The translations under genes and the position numbers were made by a program. The notes under the pieces are model-generated. The model saw only the letters and a list, made by a program, of their open reading frames with translations. It was not told the DNA's origin and did not search any database. Below are positions 24,316 through 33,785 of a DNA stretch of 57,038 bases, piece by piece. This DNA is from an uncultured SAR116 cluster alpha proteobacterium (GTDB lineage Bacteria; Pseudomonadota; Alphaproteobacteria; Puniceispirillales; Puniceispirillaceae). Within the stretch, counting starts at the first letter, position 1. The number at the start of each line of letters is the position of its first letter. Where the stretch lies: NCBI GenBank assembly GCA_902583715.1, contig CACHXC010000007.1, forward strand, positions 1 to 57,038. Reading direction: 5' to 3'.

Positions 24316-25539
24316 TTACAACCGCCCTAGCTTGTCGAGCATTGGCAATACCGCACCAAGATCTTTATCACCGCGCCCACACATATTTAAAATCACGATC
24401 TGGTCGGCAGACATGTCACCAATCATGGTGCTGACATAGGCCAACGCATGCGATGGTTCGAGGGCAGGGATAATGCCTTCTTGGCGGGCGCATAGTTGAA
24501 ACGCGACCAAGGCTTCATCATCAGTGGCGCTGACATAATTGACCCGGCCGGTATCATGAAGCCATGAATGTTCAGGCCCAATGCCCGGGTAATCAAGCCC
24601 GGCTGATATCGAATGTGCATCGGTAATTTGGCCATCATCATTTTGTAGCAAATACGTGCGATTGCCATGCAAAATGCCAGGTTGTCCACCGGTTAGAGAG
24701 GCGGCGTGTAAGCCGCTTGGAATGCCTTTACCAGCCGCTTCAACACCATAAATTTCAACGTCTTTGTCATCCAAAAACGGGTAAAACAGCCCCATGGCAT
24801 TTGAACCGCCACCGATGCAGGCTACGATTTTATCTGGCAAACGCCCTTCAGCTTTGATGATTTGTTCACGTGCCTCGGTGCCAATGACTGATTGAAAGTC
24901 ACGCACCATTTGCGGGTAGGGGTGCGGGCCAGCCACCGTGCCGATGATATAAAAATGTGTTTCGGCATTGGTCACCCAATATCGTAATGCCTCATTCATT
25001 GCATCTTTCAGCGTGCCGGTCCCCGCCGTAACCGGGTGGATTTTTGCCCCTAGAAGCCGCATCCGTTCGACATTGGGGCGCTGTCTTTCAACGTCTTCTG
25101 CGCCCATAAATACTTCGCATTTCATATCGAACAACGCACAGGCAGTGGCCGTCGCTACGCCATGCTGGCCAGCCCCGGTTTCAGCAATAATTTTAGTTTT
25201 GCCCATGCGTTTGGCGAGCAATGCCTGACCAATCACATTGTTAATTTTGTGCGCGCCAGTGTGATTTAACTCATCACGCTTCAGATAGAGTTTGGCCCCA
25301 CCGAAATAGGATGTCAGACGATCGGCAAAATATAGTGGGCTTGGCCGACCAATATAGTGTTTTTGGTAATAGGCCAGCTCTGCGGCAAAATCTTTGTCAG
25401 CGCAGGCAGATTTGTAAGCCGATTCAACATTGAGAATCAACGGCATCAAGGTTTCGGCAACAAACCGGCCGCCATGGATGCCAAACCGCCCAGACTCGTC
25501 CGGCTGATTATGATAGGTGTTTAGCGATGCTGTACTCAT
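24316..25539 (-). CDS. trpB: tryptophan synthase beta chain
   Basis: A 407-residue PLP enzyme that condenses indole with serine. The PLP lysine lies in HTGAHKINN (about 92-100), with [14 protein letters not shown] (about 119-132) and the phosphate loop GGGSNAMG (about 242-249). The monovalent-cation and tunnel residues around [14 protein letters not shown] are present. The gene is followed by trpA after 74 bases and preceded by trpF. Confidence 0.97.
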   Translation of the reverse strand: MSTASLNTYHNQPDESGRFGIHGGRFVAETLMPLILNVESAYKSACADKDFAAELAYYQKHYIGRPSPLYFADRLTSYFGGAKLYLKRDELNHTGAHKINNVIGQALLAKRMGKTKIIAETGAGQHGVATATACALFDMKCEVFMGAEDVERQRPNVERMRLLGAKIHPVTAGTGTLKDAMNEALRYWVTNAETHFYIIGTVAGPHPYPQMVRDFQSVIGTEAREQIIKAEGRLPDKIVACIGGGSNAMGLFYPFLDDKDVEIYGVEAAGKGIPSGLHAASLTGGQPGILHGNRTYLLQNDDGQITDAHSISAGLDYPGIGPEHSWLHDTGRVNYVSATDDEALVAFQLCARQEGIIPALEPSHALAYVSTMIGDMSADQIVILNMCGRGDKDLGAVLPMLDKLGRL

Positions 25540-25606
25540 AAAATGTCTCTTAACTGGTGCATGCGCCGTGATAGCCGCGCCATGCTGGTGACCCCTACAT
25601 TTTGTT

Positions 25607-26254
25607 TTAGCCTATTTGGGCGGCCCGAATAAAGTCGTGAATTTTGTTTTCATCTTTTTTTCCGCTTTGGCTTTCGACCCCGCTTGATACATCAACCGCA
25701 CTGGCGCCGCTAATCATTACCGCTTCAGTGACTGTATCAATTGTCAACCCGCCTGCCAGCATCCACGGTGTGCGCCCCTGATAATGCGATAAAATCCTCC
25801 AGTCAAAACTGTGTCCGGTGCCGCCGGGTTGTGTCCCTTTTGCCACTTTTGCATCAAAAATAAGCCAATCAGCAACGCCTTCCCATTGGGCGCAAGCCGC
25901 TAAATCCGCACTGGTTTCGATGGGGATCATTTTTATAATTGGCAAGCCAAATTCAGCTTTTATCGCGATTGCAGAGTCAACAGATTCCGCGCCATGCAGT
26001 TGCAGATAATCCGGGCGTGCTGCCGCGATCAATGAGCGCAGTGATGCCATTGTTTGTTCGACGGTTAATAACACCCGCAGCGGCCCGGCATCGAGCAACT
26101 CGTCAATCTGATCAGCAAGGCGGGCCAATGCCTTAAGTTCAAGATGCCGCGGTGACCCCGGATAATGGACCATGCCAACCCATCGTGCGCCAGCGGCATG
26201 ACAATGTTGATAATCGGCGGGTGATGAAATGCCGCAAATTTTTACATCAACCAT
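25607..26254 (-). CDS. trpF: phosphoribosylanthranilate isomerase
   Basis: A TIM-barrel isomerase of about 215 residues acting in tryptophan synthesis. VKICGI at the N-terminus carries the catalytic Cys, [10 protein letters not shown] is the second signature, with [11 protein letters not shown] and VDVSSGVES at the phosphate site. I place the start at ATG 26254 (MVDVKICGI); in-frame starts at 26260 and 26293 are possible, and none has a strong ribosome site. It lies 67 bases before trpB. Confidence 0.93.
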   Translation of the reverse strand: MVDVKICGISSPADYQHCHAAGARWVGMVHYPGSPRHLELKALARLADQIDELLDAGPLRVLLTVEQTMASLRSLIAAARPDYLQLHGAESVDSAIAIKAEFGLPIIKMIPIETSADLAACAQWEGVADWLIFDAKVAKGTQPGGTGHSFDWRILSHYQGRTPWMLAGGLTIDTVTEAVMISGASAVDVSSGVESQSGKKDENKIHDFIRAAQIG

Positions 26255-26318
26255 GACCATGTCCAATTTGTTCAGGGTGTGCGAGTGCACCATATATTAA
26301 ACGGTGATGCATCAGACG

Positions 26319-26645
26319 TCACGATTCTGGTGTTTGCGGTAAAATTAGGCTGTTGTCTTTTTCGGGGTCTGGTGCAGTTTGCTTGTTTAATTTTTTGATA
26401 TGTGATTGTGCATGCCATAATTTTGCACGAATCGCCAGCATTTGCCCTCCCATCAATATCGCTCCTAAAATGCCGCCAAACGCAAAGGCGCCGACACCAA
26501 ATAGCCAAATGGGAAGGTCAAGACGATGTGTGAGTGGCCATAATGACAGGCTGATCACTGCATCATTTGAGATTGCGAAACTGACGGCCAACCCCATCAT
26601 TGTTACGGTAATGATGATCCATACCAATCGGCCAAAAAAATGCAT
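26319..26645 (-). CDS. LapA-domain (DUF1049) membrane protein
   Basis: A 108-residue protein with two membrane helices (about 8-28 and 48-70), a short SNDAVISLSLWPL beta segment between them and a coiled, charged C-terminus (about 75-108). This is the layout of lipopolysaccharide assembly protein A-domain proteins. It begins 13 bases after ihfB, a neighbourhood conserved in proteobacteria, and is likely co-transcribed with it. A role in envelope assembly is family-based inference. Confidence 0.82.
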   Translation of the reverse strand: MHFFGRLVWIIITVTMMGLAVSFAISNDAVISLSLWPLTHRLDLPIWLFGVGAFAFGGILGAILMGGQMLAIRAKLWHAQSHIKKLNKQTAPDPEKDNSLILPQTPES

Positions 26646-26658
26646 TTTTCAGGACTGC

Positions 26659-26937
26659 CTAGCGGTTCAGGCGCTCGCGCATGCCTTTGCCCATTTTGAA
26701 AAAAGGTACCCTTTTTTCAGACACTTGCACAGATGCGCCCGTACGCGGATTACGGCCAATTCTAGATTTACGGTGACGCACCGAAAAGGCGCCAAAGCCA
26801 CGAAGCTCGACCCGGTCACCGCGTTCAAGCGCACCACCAATTTCGTCAAGTATGGTGCTGACCAGCCGTTCGATGTCGCGGTGGTAAAGTGCTGGATTTT
26901 TTGCCGCCAATTTGGCGATAAGCTCTGACCGTGTCAC
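26659..26937 (-). CDS. ihfB: integration host factor subunit beta
   Basis: A 92-residue DNA-bending protein of the HU/IHF family. [14 protein letters not shown], then the conserved arm [21 protein letters not shown] with the intercalating Pro, identify IhfB. The start codon is GTG with GGAG eight bases upstream. It lies downstream of rpsA, the usual bacterial order, and is separated from it by a strong terminator and repeats, so it probably has its own promoter. Confidence 0.95.
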   Translation of the reverse strand: MTRSELIAKLAAKNPALYHRDIERLVSTILDEIGGALERGDRVELRGFGAFSVRHRKSRIGRNPRTGASVQVSEKRVPFFKMGKGMRERLNR

Positions 26938-27078
26938 TTAACCCACTCCATTTCTTCGTCAATTCGAATAAAGATAACAATAAGATGCCTATAAGCATCG
27001 CACGGGTCAACCGACAATTCGTAAAATATTGTGCAAGGGGACGATTGATGCCAGATCTGGTCACAGTCGCCCAGATCT

Positions 27079-27113
27079 AAAAATATCAGCCACAATAAAA
27101 TTGTGGCTGATAT
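27079..27113 (-). terminator. rpsA intrinsic terminator
   Basis: A perfect 14-pair stem (27083-27096 with 27100-27113) and three-base loop, followed on the minus strand by a run of five T's. It lies about 90 bases after the rpsA stop. Confidence 0.9.
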
Positions 27114-27134
27114 ATGTGTGGATGTTCAGGCCTA

Positions 27135-27176
27135 GATGTCCCAGTGTGGATGTCCCAGTGTGGATGTCCCACTGTG
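27135..27176 (-). repeat. three tandem 14-nt repeats in the rpsA 3' region
   Basis: Three head-to-tail copies of GATGTCCCAGTGTG (the third with C for G at one place) with a degraded fourth just before (27121-27134). They lie between the rpsA stop and its terminator, so they are probably transcribed. No spacers exist, so this is not a CRISPR array. Confidence 0.8.
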
Positions 27177-27200
27177 GAGATTCTCGCCCGGTATATGGTT

Positions 27201-28916
27201 TTATTTGTCGTCGTCGCTGTCGCGCTTGGCGAGGGCTGCACCCAGAATATCGCCAAGGCTGGCACCGCTGTCTGACGAGCCAAAATCTGCCATGGCTTGT
27301 TTTTCTTCGGCGGTTTCGCGTGCCTTGATTGACAGGGTGAGTTTGCGGGTCTTTTTATCGATGTTGGTCACAACAGCGTCGACCTTTTCACCAACGGCAA
27401 AGCGGTCGCTACGTTGTTCTGCCCGATCACGGCTGAGGTCGGTGCGCCGGATAAAGCCGGTCATGCTCTCACCAACGGTGACATCAATGCCATTGTCGCT
27501 GACGCTAGCAACGGTACAGGTCACGACTTCACCCTTACGGTAAGCATCTGCCTGACCTGCATATGGGTCATCGGTCAGTTGCTTAATGCCAAGTGAAATG
27601 CGTTCTTTGCTGATATCGATATCCAGCACTTTGGCCTTGACCATATCACCCTTGTTGAAGCCTTCTAATGCGGCCTCGCCAGTGGTTTCCCAGCTGATAT
27701 CAGACAAATGTACCAACCCATCAATGTCTTCGGTCAAACCAACAAACAGACCAAATTCGGTGATATTGCGGACTTCACCTTCAATTTCAGTACCGATTGG
27801 ATAGGTTGCGGTGAGGTCTTCCCATGGATTGGCTGTGCATTGCTTCAGGCCAAGCGAAATGCGGCGTTTTGACAAATCAACATCAAGCACCATAACTTCA
27901 ACTTGCTGGCTGGTTGAAACAATCTTGCCAGGATGGACATTTTTCTTTGTCCAGCTCATTTCAGAGACGTGAACGAGACCTTCAACACCAGCTTCAAGCT
28001 CTACAAAAGCGCCGTAATCGGTGATGTTGGTGACACGGCCTTCCATCTTTGCACCAACTGGGAATTTGCCTTCGACGTTTTCCCATGGGTCAGACATCAG
28101 TTGCTTCATGCCTAGCGAAATACGCTGTGTTTCAGAATTAAAGCGGATCACCTGCACTTCTACGGTTTCCCCAATCTGAAGAGCTTCTGACGGATGGCTG
28201 ATGCGCTGCCATGCGATATCGGTAACGTGGAGCAAACCGTCAACGCCGCCAAGATCAACAAACGCACCGTAATCGGTGATGTTTTTTACCACACCCTGCA
28301 ACACCTGACCTTCTTGCAGATTTGATACAAGCTCAGATCTGGCTTCGGCGCGGGACTCTTCAAGCACCGCCCGGCGTGACACCACGATGTTGCCACGGCG
28401 CCGGTCAATTTTCAGGATTTGGAATGGTTGTGGTGTACCCATCAACGGGCCAAGGTCGCGTACCGGCCTGATATCAACCTGGCTGCCCGGCAAAAAGGCT
28501 GTGGCACCAGACAGATCCACAGTGAATCCGCCTTTAACCTTGCCAAAGATAACGCCTGTTACCCGTTCTTGTTTTTCGAATGACGTTTCCAAAACGCCCC
28601 ACGCTTCTTCACGGCGGGCTTTGTCGCGGCTCAGCACGGCTTGACCATTACGGTCTTCCATGCGCTCAACATAAACCTCAATTTCATCACCAATCGCCAC
28701 TTGAGGGGCTTGACCTGGTGCTGCAAGTTCTTTTAATGGGACCCGGCCTTCAGATTTCAGGCCCACATCAATGATCACCGCCTCGCTATCCATGCCGATA
28801 ACAAAGCCGCGGACAACGCTGCCTTCAATATTTGTGCCCTCGCCAAAGCTCTCGGCAAGAAGATCGGCAAAGTTTTCAGTGGCAGTGTCTGCTGCTTTTG
28901 TAGTTGTAGATGTCAA
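27201..28916 (-). CDS. rpsA: 30S ribosomal protein S1
   Basis: A 571-residue mRNA-binding ribosomal protein with six S1/OB domains, starting near residues 31, 113, 203, 290, 377 and 463. Domains 3 to 5 carry the typical pattern G-x-V-x-N-I-T-x-x-G-x-F-V with GLLHVTDIAW, GLVHVSEMSW and GLVHLSDISW. The start is TTG at 28916 with GGAG eight bases upstream; no closer ATG fits the N-terminus. The region between this start and cmk (28917-29186) shows no gene and may carry the promoter and leader. Confidence 0.96.
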   Translation of the reverse strand: MTSTTTKAADTATENFADLLAESFGEGTNIEGSVVRGFVIGMDSEAVIIDVGLKSEGRVPLKELAAPGQAPQVAIGDEIEVYVERMEDRNGQAVLSRDKARREEAWGVLETSFEKQERVTGVIFGKVKGGFTVDLSGATAFLPGSQVDIRPVRDLGPLMGTPQPFQILKIDRRRGNIVVSRRAVLEESRAEARSELVSNLQEGQVLQGVVKNITDYGAFVDLGGVDGLLHVTDIAWQRISHPSEALQIGETVEVQVIRFNSETQRISLGMKQLMSDPWENVEGKFPVGAKMEGRVTNITDYGAFVELEAGVEGLVHVSEMSWTKKNVHPGKIVSTSQQVEVMVLDVDLSKRRISLGLKQCTANPWEDLTATYPIGTEIEGEVRNITEFGLFVGLTEDIDGLVHLSDISWETTGEAALEGFNKGDMVKAKVLDIDISKERISLGIKQLTDDPYAGQADAYRKGEVVTCTVASVSDNGIDVTVGESMTGFIRRTDLSRDRAEQRSDRFAVGEKVDAVVTNIDKKTRKLTLSIKARETAEEKQAMADFGSSDSGASLGDILGAALAKRDSDDDK

Positions 28917-29186
28917 AAAATATCTCCGTTATCGCCGCATTTTGAAAATGTTACGTCCGCATGATAGACGCGGTCGCCGGTTTCTAAAATGTAATGCCTC
29001 AGCCGACATGAGGGCCGCTTTAGCCAAGCACCAACCCCCTTTATGGCTGTCTATGCAAACCATCTGCAAGGGTCCTAAGCGGGTTTTTATGGCGATCATT
29101 TTGATGATTGCCGGCGCTTAAAATTATGTTTTTGGACAGCTGGTGCTTGGTGATCCACCTGTCCGAGACAATGTCGTTAAGTCAGA

Positions 29187-29816
29187 TCATGGCGTGATGT
29201 ACGATAAAGCCAACGCCAGAACATCATCTGCATCCATGCTGGATGTGTCGATGCTAATGGCGTCATCAGCAGGCCGCAACGGTGCCACTGATCGGAACCT
29301 GTCCCGGCTATCGCGTTCTTGCATATCTGTCAGAACGTCGCGGAACATAACCGATTGTCCTGCCTGAAGCAACTCTTTGGTGCGCCGTTCAGCGCGGGTA
29401 CAAATATTGGCATCAATAAAGAATTTGAAATCGGCATGCGGTAACACCACCGTCCCAATATCACGGCCATCCAAAATCGCACCTTTTGGATCCGGTGGGG
29501 TGGCGGCAAACTGGCGCTGTAGATCTAAAAGGGCCGCACGTACCGCAGGCATAGCTGCCACAATAGATGCCATCTCGGCGACTTTTTCACTGCGGATCAG
29601 GGGGCTGGTTGTCAATGCGATATCAAGTTCAACACATGACTTAACACATTGATTTTCATTTATATTTTTTGAGTCTTGACCAGCTTTTAATAACTGCAAA
29701 CCCACCGCGCGATATAATGCGCCGGTGTCTAGATGCGACAGGCCAAGATGTGTGGCGAGCCGTTTGGCGAGGGTGCCTTTGCCGCTGGCAGCGGATCCAT
29801 CAATGGCGACAATCAT
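29187..29816 (-). CDS. cmk: cytidylate kinase
   Basis: A 209-residue kinase that phosphorylates CMP and dCMP. The P-loop is DGSAASGKGTLAKRL (about 6-20), followed by LDTGALYRAVGL, DGRDIGTVVLPHAD (about 118-131) and the lid RRTKEL and RDSRDR arginines. It overlaps the aroA stop by four bases (ATGA), so it is coupled to aroA; rpsA follows downstream, as in most proteobacteria. Confidence 0.96.
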   Translation of the reverse strand: MIVAIDGSAASGKGTLAKRLATHLGLSHLDTGALYRAVGLQLLKAGQDSKNINENQCVKSCVELDIALTTSPLIRSEKVAEMASIVAAMPAVRAALLDLQRQFAATPPDPKGAILDGRDIGTVVLPHADFKFFIDANICTRAERRTKELLQAGQSVMFRDVLTDMQERDSRDRFRSVAPLRPADDAISIDTSSMDADDVLALALSYITP

Positions 29817-31186
29817 GCCACGCCATCCGTAATTGAGGCGCCTATTTCTGACATCCGTGCGGCAAAGCCGGGGAAACTTGTTTCAATGGTTGCGCATCCC
29901 AAAACGGTAATTGGCTTGGCCGCAACCATGCCCAGCGTTAAAAAAGACATGCCGATTCGGTGATCATGCTGGGCGGCAATGGTCACCCCGCCTGCAATTT
30001 TGCTGTCTGTTGCCTGCCCGGTGACTTGCCCGGTCATTTGTCCGGTGATCCGCATTGAGTCATCATCGTAGGCAACGCTAACCCCGCATTGGCGCAACCC
30101 TTCTGCCATCACTTTAATTCGATCAGTTTCCTTGACCCGTAATTCGGCAACACCGCGCATGTCTGTTGTGCCGCTGGCCGCTGCCGCGGCGACTGACAGG
30201 ATCGGATATTCGTCAATCATTGATGCCGCCCGGCTGGCTGGCACTTCAATGCCATGTAACTGGCTGGATTTTACATGAAGATCGGCAGTGATTTCGCCGC
30301 CCTCATTGCGTTCATTGACCCGTTCGATGGACCCGCCCATTTCAATGAGCGTATCAAGCAAACCGGTGCGCAACGGATTCATACTAATACCGGGGATCAT
30401 GACATCACTATTCGGGGTGATTAAAGCCGCCACCATGGCAAAGGCTGCTGAAGACGGGTCGCGTGGCACAGTGATCTGGCGGCCATGAAGAACCGCTTCG
30501 CCCTGAAGCGAGATGAGATGGCTACCGTCCTCATCTGTGGTTTGCTGGACATCGGCGCCGAAATAACGAAGCATGGATTCGCTATGGTCACGAGACGCAT
30601 ACGGTTCGGTGATTTGCGTTGTGCCGCGTGCGTTCAAACTGGCCAGCAAAATTGCTGATTTAATTTGCGCCGAGGCTACTTTGGAGTGATGCTGACAGGC
30701 CAATGGTGACGCGGTGCCAGTAACAGTGACTGGCAAAAGCCCATCGCGGCTTGACATGCTGGCACCGATGCTGGTGAGTGGGTCGGTGATGCGCGCCATG
30801 GGACGGCGGGAGAGTGACGCATCGCCGGTGAATGTGGCTGTGATATCCTGACCGGCAACCACGCCCATCAGCAATCTGACCCCGGTGCCTGAATTGCCAA
30901 GATCAAGCGGCTTTGCGGGTGATATCATGCCATTCAACCCCACACCAAATACCTGCCAGTCACCATTTTTGGTTTTTTCAATCTCGACACCCAGAGCGAT
31001 CAGCGCATCTTTTGTCGCCAGAACATCGGCCCCTTCCAACAAGCCAGAAATACGGGTTTCGCCAACCGCCAAGCCACCTAAAATAAGCGATCTGTGCGAT
31101 ATTGATTTATCGCCGGGCACGTGAATTGTGCCGCGAAGCGCGGCAACCTGTGCCGATCGCAAAATATCTTGGCTGGATTGAGACAT
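29813..31186 (-). CDS. aroA: 3-phosphoshikimate 1-carboxyvinyltransferase (EPSP synthase)
   Basis: A 457-residue enzyme of the shikimate pathway. PGDKSISHRSLILG (about 24-37), LDLGNSGTGVRLLMG (about 95-109), DASLSRRPM (about 122-130) and ELRVKETDRIKVMAEGL (about 354-370) are class signatures. The NSGTGVR sequence with Ala-containing class II features (GDASLSRRPM) resembles glyphosate-tolerant class II enzymes, but I did not test that. A short T/G/Q-rich repeat MTGQVTGQATD near residues 390-402 is a minor oddity. Confidence 0.96.
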   Translation of the reverse strand: MSQSSQDILRSAQVAALRGTIHVPGDKSISHRSLILGGLAVGETRISGLLEGADVLATKDALIALGVEIEKTKNGDWQVFGVGLNGMISPAKPLDLGNSGTGVRLLMGVVAGQDITATFTGDASLSRRPMARITDPLTSIGASMSSRDGLLPVTVTGTASPLACQHHSKVASAQIKSAILLASLNARGTTQITEPYASRDHSESMLRYFGADVQQTTDEDGSHLISLQGEAVLHGRQITVPRDPSSAAFAMVAALITPNSDVMIPGISMNPLRTGLLDTLIEMGGSIERVNERNEGGEITADLHVKSSQLHGIEVPASRAASMIDEYPILSVAAAAASGTTDMRGVAELRVKETDRIKVMAEGLRQCGVSVAYDDDSMRITGQMTGQVTGQATDSKIAGGVTIAAQHDHRIGMSFLTLGMVAAKPITVLGCATIETSFPGFAARMSEIGASITDGVA

Positions 31187-31452
31187 AGGGCGCTCTAAGT
31201 TGTTGCGGTGGTTGTGTTGATCGCATTTTGCGCCTGTCTAGCATTTTTTGCTGATATGACGCAATCAACATGACATCTGGTCTGGCTACTGACCGGTAAA
31301 TTGACGACCTGATGCCGCGTTTTTGCCGCACCCGGGCAAAAAAATGGGTAAATCATCAAAAAATATTTTGACAGAGACCGGAAATTGTATCAAATCGCTC
31401 TGCGTATCAAGCAAGGGTGGCCGTTGAGTTAGCAATGCAGGGGTGATTGATC

Positions 31453-31833
31453 ATGGCAAAAGCGGATCTGGGGACAAAGCGCGCATGTTTAGCATGTGGA
31501 ATGCGGTTTTATGATTTTGGCCGGAGCCCGATTATATGCCCCGGCTGTGGCGCTGAATTCGATACTGAAAATATCATCAAAAGCCGCAAAGGACGCCCAG
31601 CGGCAAAATCAGCGGCGCGTGATGATAGTGACGCGGCCGATGATGATCAGATGGAAGACGATGATAACGCTGATGAGCTGGTAGCCGATGTTGTTGACGA
31701 CAATGACGATGATGATATTGATTTTGATGACGACGACGTTGATGTTGACGATGACGGCCCGGGGATCATTCAAGATGACATCGGTGATGATGATGAGTTG
31801 TTGCCAAATCTCGATAATAAAGACGATAGCTAG
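31453..31833 (+). CDS. TIGR02300/FYDLN-type acidic protein
   Basis: About 126 residues from ATG 31453 (MAKADLGTKR). The N-terminus carries a zinc-ribbon-like CLACGMRFYDFGRSPIICPGCG, the signature of the alphaproteobacterial FYDLN-acid family. The second half (about 60-126) is almost all Asp with Glu, Ala and Val, a disordered polyacidic tail. Function of the family is unknown. It lies between aroA (divergent) and tRNA-Ala. Confidence 0.85.
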   Translation: MAKADLGTKRACLACGMRFYDFGRSPIICPGCGAEFDTENIIKSRKGRPAAKSAARDDSDAADDDQMEDDDNADELVADVVDDNDDDDIDFDDDDVDVDDDGPGIIQDDIGDDDELLPNLDNKDDS

Positions 31834-32001
31834 CGCTCAGTAAGAGTGGCTTATTGTGATCAAGCCGTGAAGTAAACCGAAAAAACTGATGCGCGGTAAA
31901 AAAGCGCTTGCGCTGACGGCTCACGCTGTAATAAACATCTGGTGCTGGCGTGACATGCGTCATCTCTTTTGTTTGCTGATGATCCAGCCGGACAGACAAA
32001 T

Positions 32002-32077
<76 letters not shown>

Positions 32078-32302
32078 ATTTCTCAAAAAATGCAGATGAA
32101 TAGAGCGGGTAAATCCCAATTTTATTTTGTCTTTTCAAAAATTGAATGCATAGATTTTGTTGTGCGCCGCGCCGATTTTTTGTCGAATAGTTCTTCGTTG
32201 TGTCGTTAGATACTCGCCTGATGGTAAAATTCTGTCGGCATCATACTACGGGGCTGGGTACGGTCTGTTTTGGCCATCTGATCAGGCAAGAGGGAGAGTG
32301 AC

Positions 32303-33103
32303 ATGGCAGATCTGCCAAGTGACGACCAAATAACCGAATTCAAAGACAAGGGTGTAACGGTGCTGCGCGGCGTCTTTGCCGATTGGGTTGAGGTGTTGCG
32401 TGCGGGTGTTGATGCCAATATGGCAGACCCTGACCCAAATGCCCGCATTTACAAAGGTGAAAATGGCGGCGGTCGGTTTTTTGTTGATTATTGTAATTGG
32501 TCACGAATCCCCGAATATAAAGACTTTATATTTAACTCTGACGCCGCGGTTCTTGGTGCGGCCTTAATGGACAGCCAGCAGGTTCAGTTGTTTCATGAAC
32601 ATGTATTGGTAAAAGAAGCCGCAACTGGTGTGCCAACGCCGTGGCACCAGGATGCGCCTTATTACTGCGTGGATAGCGCTAAGACTGTCAGCATGTGGAT
32701 CCCGCTCGATGACGTGCCTAGAGACACCGCGCTGGAATTTATCTCTGGCTCGCATAAATGGGATAAATTTTATCGTCCGCAGCGCTTTGATGGGTCTGCG
32801 CTGAATGAAAATGATGGCTTAGAAGCCATTCCGGATATTAATGGCCATCGCAATAATTATGAAATTCTTGGCTGGGCGGTCAGGCCCGGTGATGCCATTG
32901 CCTTTGATTATCGCGCCATTCACGGCGCGCCCGCTAATACCAGCAAGAGCAATCAACGCCGCGCCTTTTCGTTGCGATTGGTTGGAGATGATACGCGTTT
33001 TGTACGGCGTGAAGGGATTGTGACATCGCCGCCATTTCCGGGGGTGACGCTTCAGCATGGCGATGTATTGGCTGGAGATGAATTCCCTATTTTGCGAAGC
33101 TAG
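32303..33103 (+). CDS. phytanoyl-CoA dioxygenase family protein
   Basis: A 266-residue Fe(II)/2-oxoglutarate-dependent oxygenase. The iron ligands are His115 and Asp117 in PWHQDAPYY and His207 in YRAIHGAP, with the 2-oxoglutarate arginine near 219 in QRRAFSLR. The start follows AGGGAGAG. PhyH relatives in marine bacteria act on fatty acids, ectoine, phosphonates or quaternary amines; the substrate cannot be read from this sequence, and the neighbours (tRNA-Ala, convergent ptsN) do not point to a pathway. Confidence 0.85.
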   Translation: MADLPSDDQITEFKDKGVTVLRGVFADWVEVLRAGVDANMADPDPNARIYKGENGGGRFFVDYCNWSRIPEYKDFIFNSDAAVLGAALMDSQQVQLFHEHVLVKEAATGVPTPWHQDAPYYCVDSAKTVSMWIPLDDVPRDTALEFISGSHKWDKFYRPQRFDGSALNENDGLEAIPDINGHRNNYEILGWAVRPGDAIAFDYRAIHGAPANTSKSNQRRAFSLRLVGDDTRFVRREGIVTSPPFPGVTLQHGDVLAGDEFPILRS

Positions 33104-33157
33104 CGCCATTCAGTGCGGTCAGGTTTTCAGGTTTTCGCCAAGAAAAACGTTGAGCAA

Positions 33158-33199
33158 ACAGCATAAATGATGCAACCAAGCTTAAAATTTTTATGCTGT
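33158..33199. terminator. possible hairpin between the PhyH gene and ptsN
   Basis: ACAGCATAAA (33158-33167) pairs with TTTATGCTGT (33190-33199), which overlaps the ptsN stop codon. The loop is long (22 bases) and no strong T-run follows on either strand, so termination is uncertain. Confidence 0.35.
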
Positions 33200-33653
33200 C
33201 GAGGCGTGATGCTGATCAAAGAAATGTCTGATATCTGATACTGTTTTGGCGCCGCGCATCGCCTGACAGATGGTGCTATCAGCAAGATGTTTTGCCGACA
33301 TGGACACCAGTTTCAGATGATCGCAATCAGCCTGATCAGGGCCGAGAATTGTACAGATAATATCGACCGGTTTTTTTATCATGGACGTCAAAGGCAACAG
33401 CCCTTTCAAGGGTGGTTATGGTCACCACACTTTGCGTCAGGCCCGCAAGCTCAGAGTGCGGTATGGCCATGCCACCACCAATCGCGGTGCTGCCAAGTCG
33501 CTCACGTTGAGTCAGAGCATCAAAAATTGCCCGTGCTGGGACCCCGGTCAATGATCCGGCATGCGCCGAAATATGCTCAAGGAGATGTTTTTTGCTGGTG
33601 GCTGACACGCCAACCATCACGCCGTCAGCAGGCAGATGGTCCAAAAGAGGCAT
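33191..33653 (-). pseudogene. ptsN: PtsN (EIIA-Ntr) gene with a one-base frameshift
   Basis: Two overlapping frames together give one EIIA-Ntr protein. The first frame runs from ATG 33653 through GGGMAIPHSEL, where His66 is the phosphorylation site, to FDVHDKK. The second continues with KKPVDIICTILGP to the stop at 33191. The break falls at seven T's (33371-33377; A7 in the mRNA). Removing one A restores 153 residues, the normal length of the family. Unshifted, the first frame ends after 105 residues, without the C-terminal part. It could be a sequencing error, a true mutation, or a gene read through by slippage at A7. It follows lptB, its usual place, but rpoN and hpf are absent. Confidence 0.8.
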
Positions 33654-33785
33654 TAAAAATCCTCAAGAAATGACAGAAAAAGCTCAGTCAAAAATGCCTG
33701 TTCGGCCCTAACGCACTAGTAAGCGGAGCATCCGTAGGCGCGGATCACGGTGCTGTCAAGCCATCATTATCTGGGGCGGCAGGGA

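Noticed and set aside
27135-27176. Possible CRISPR array
   Set aside because: The 14-nt units are directly adjacent with no spacers and no cas genes nearby; it is a simple tandem repeat.
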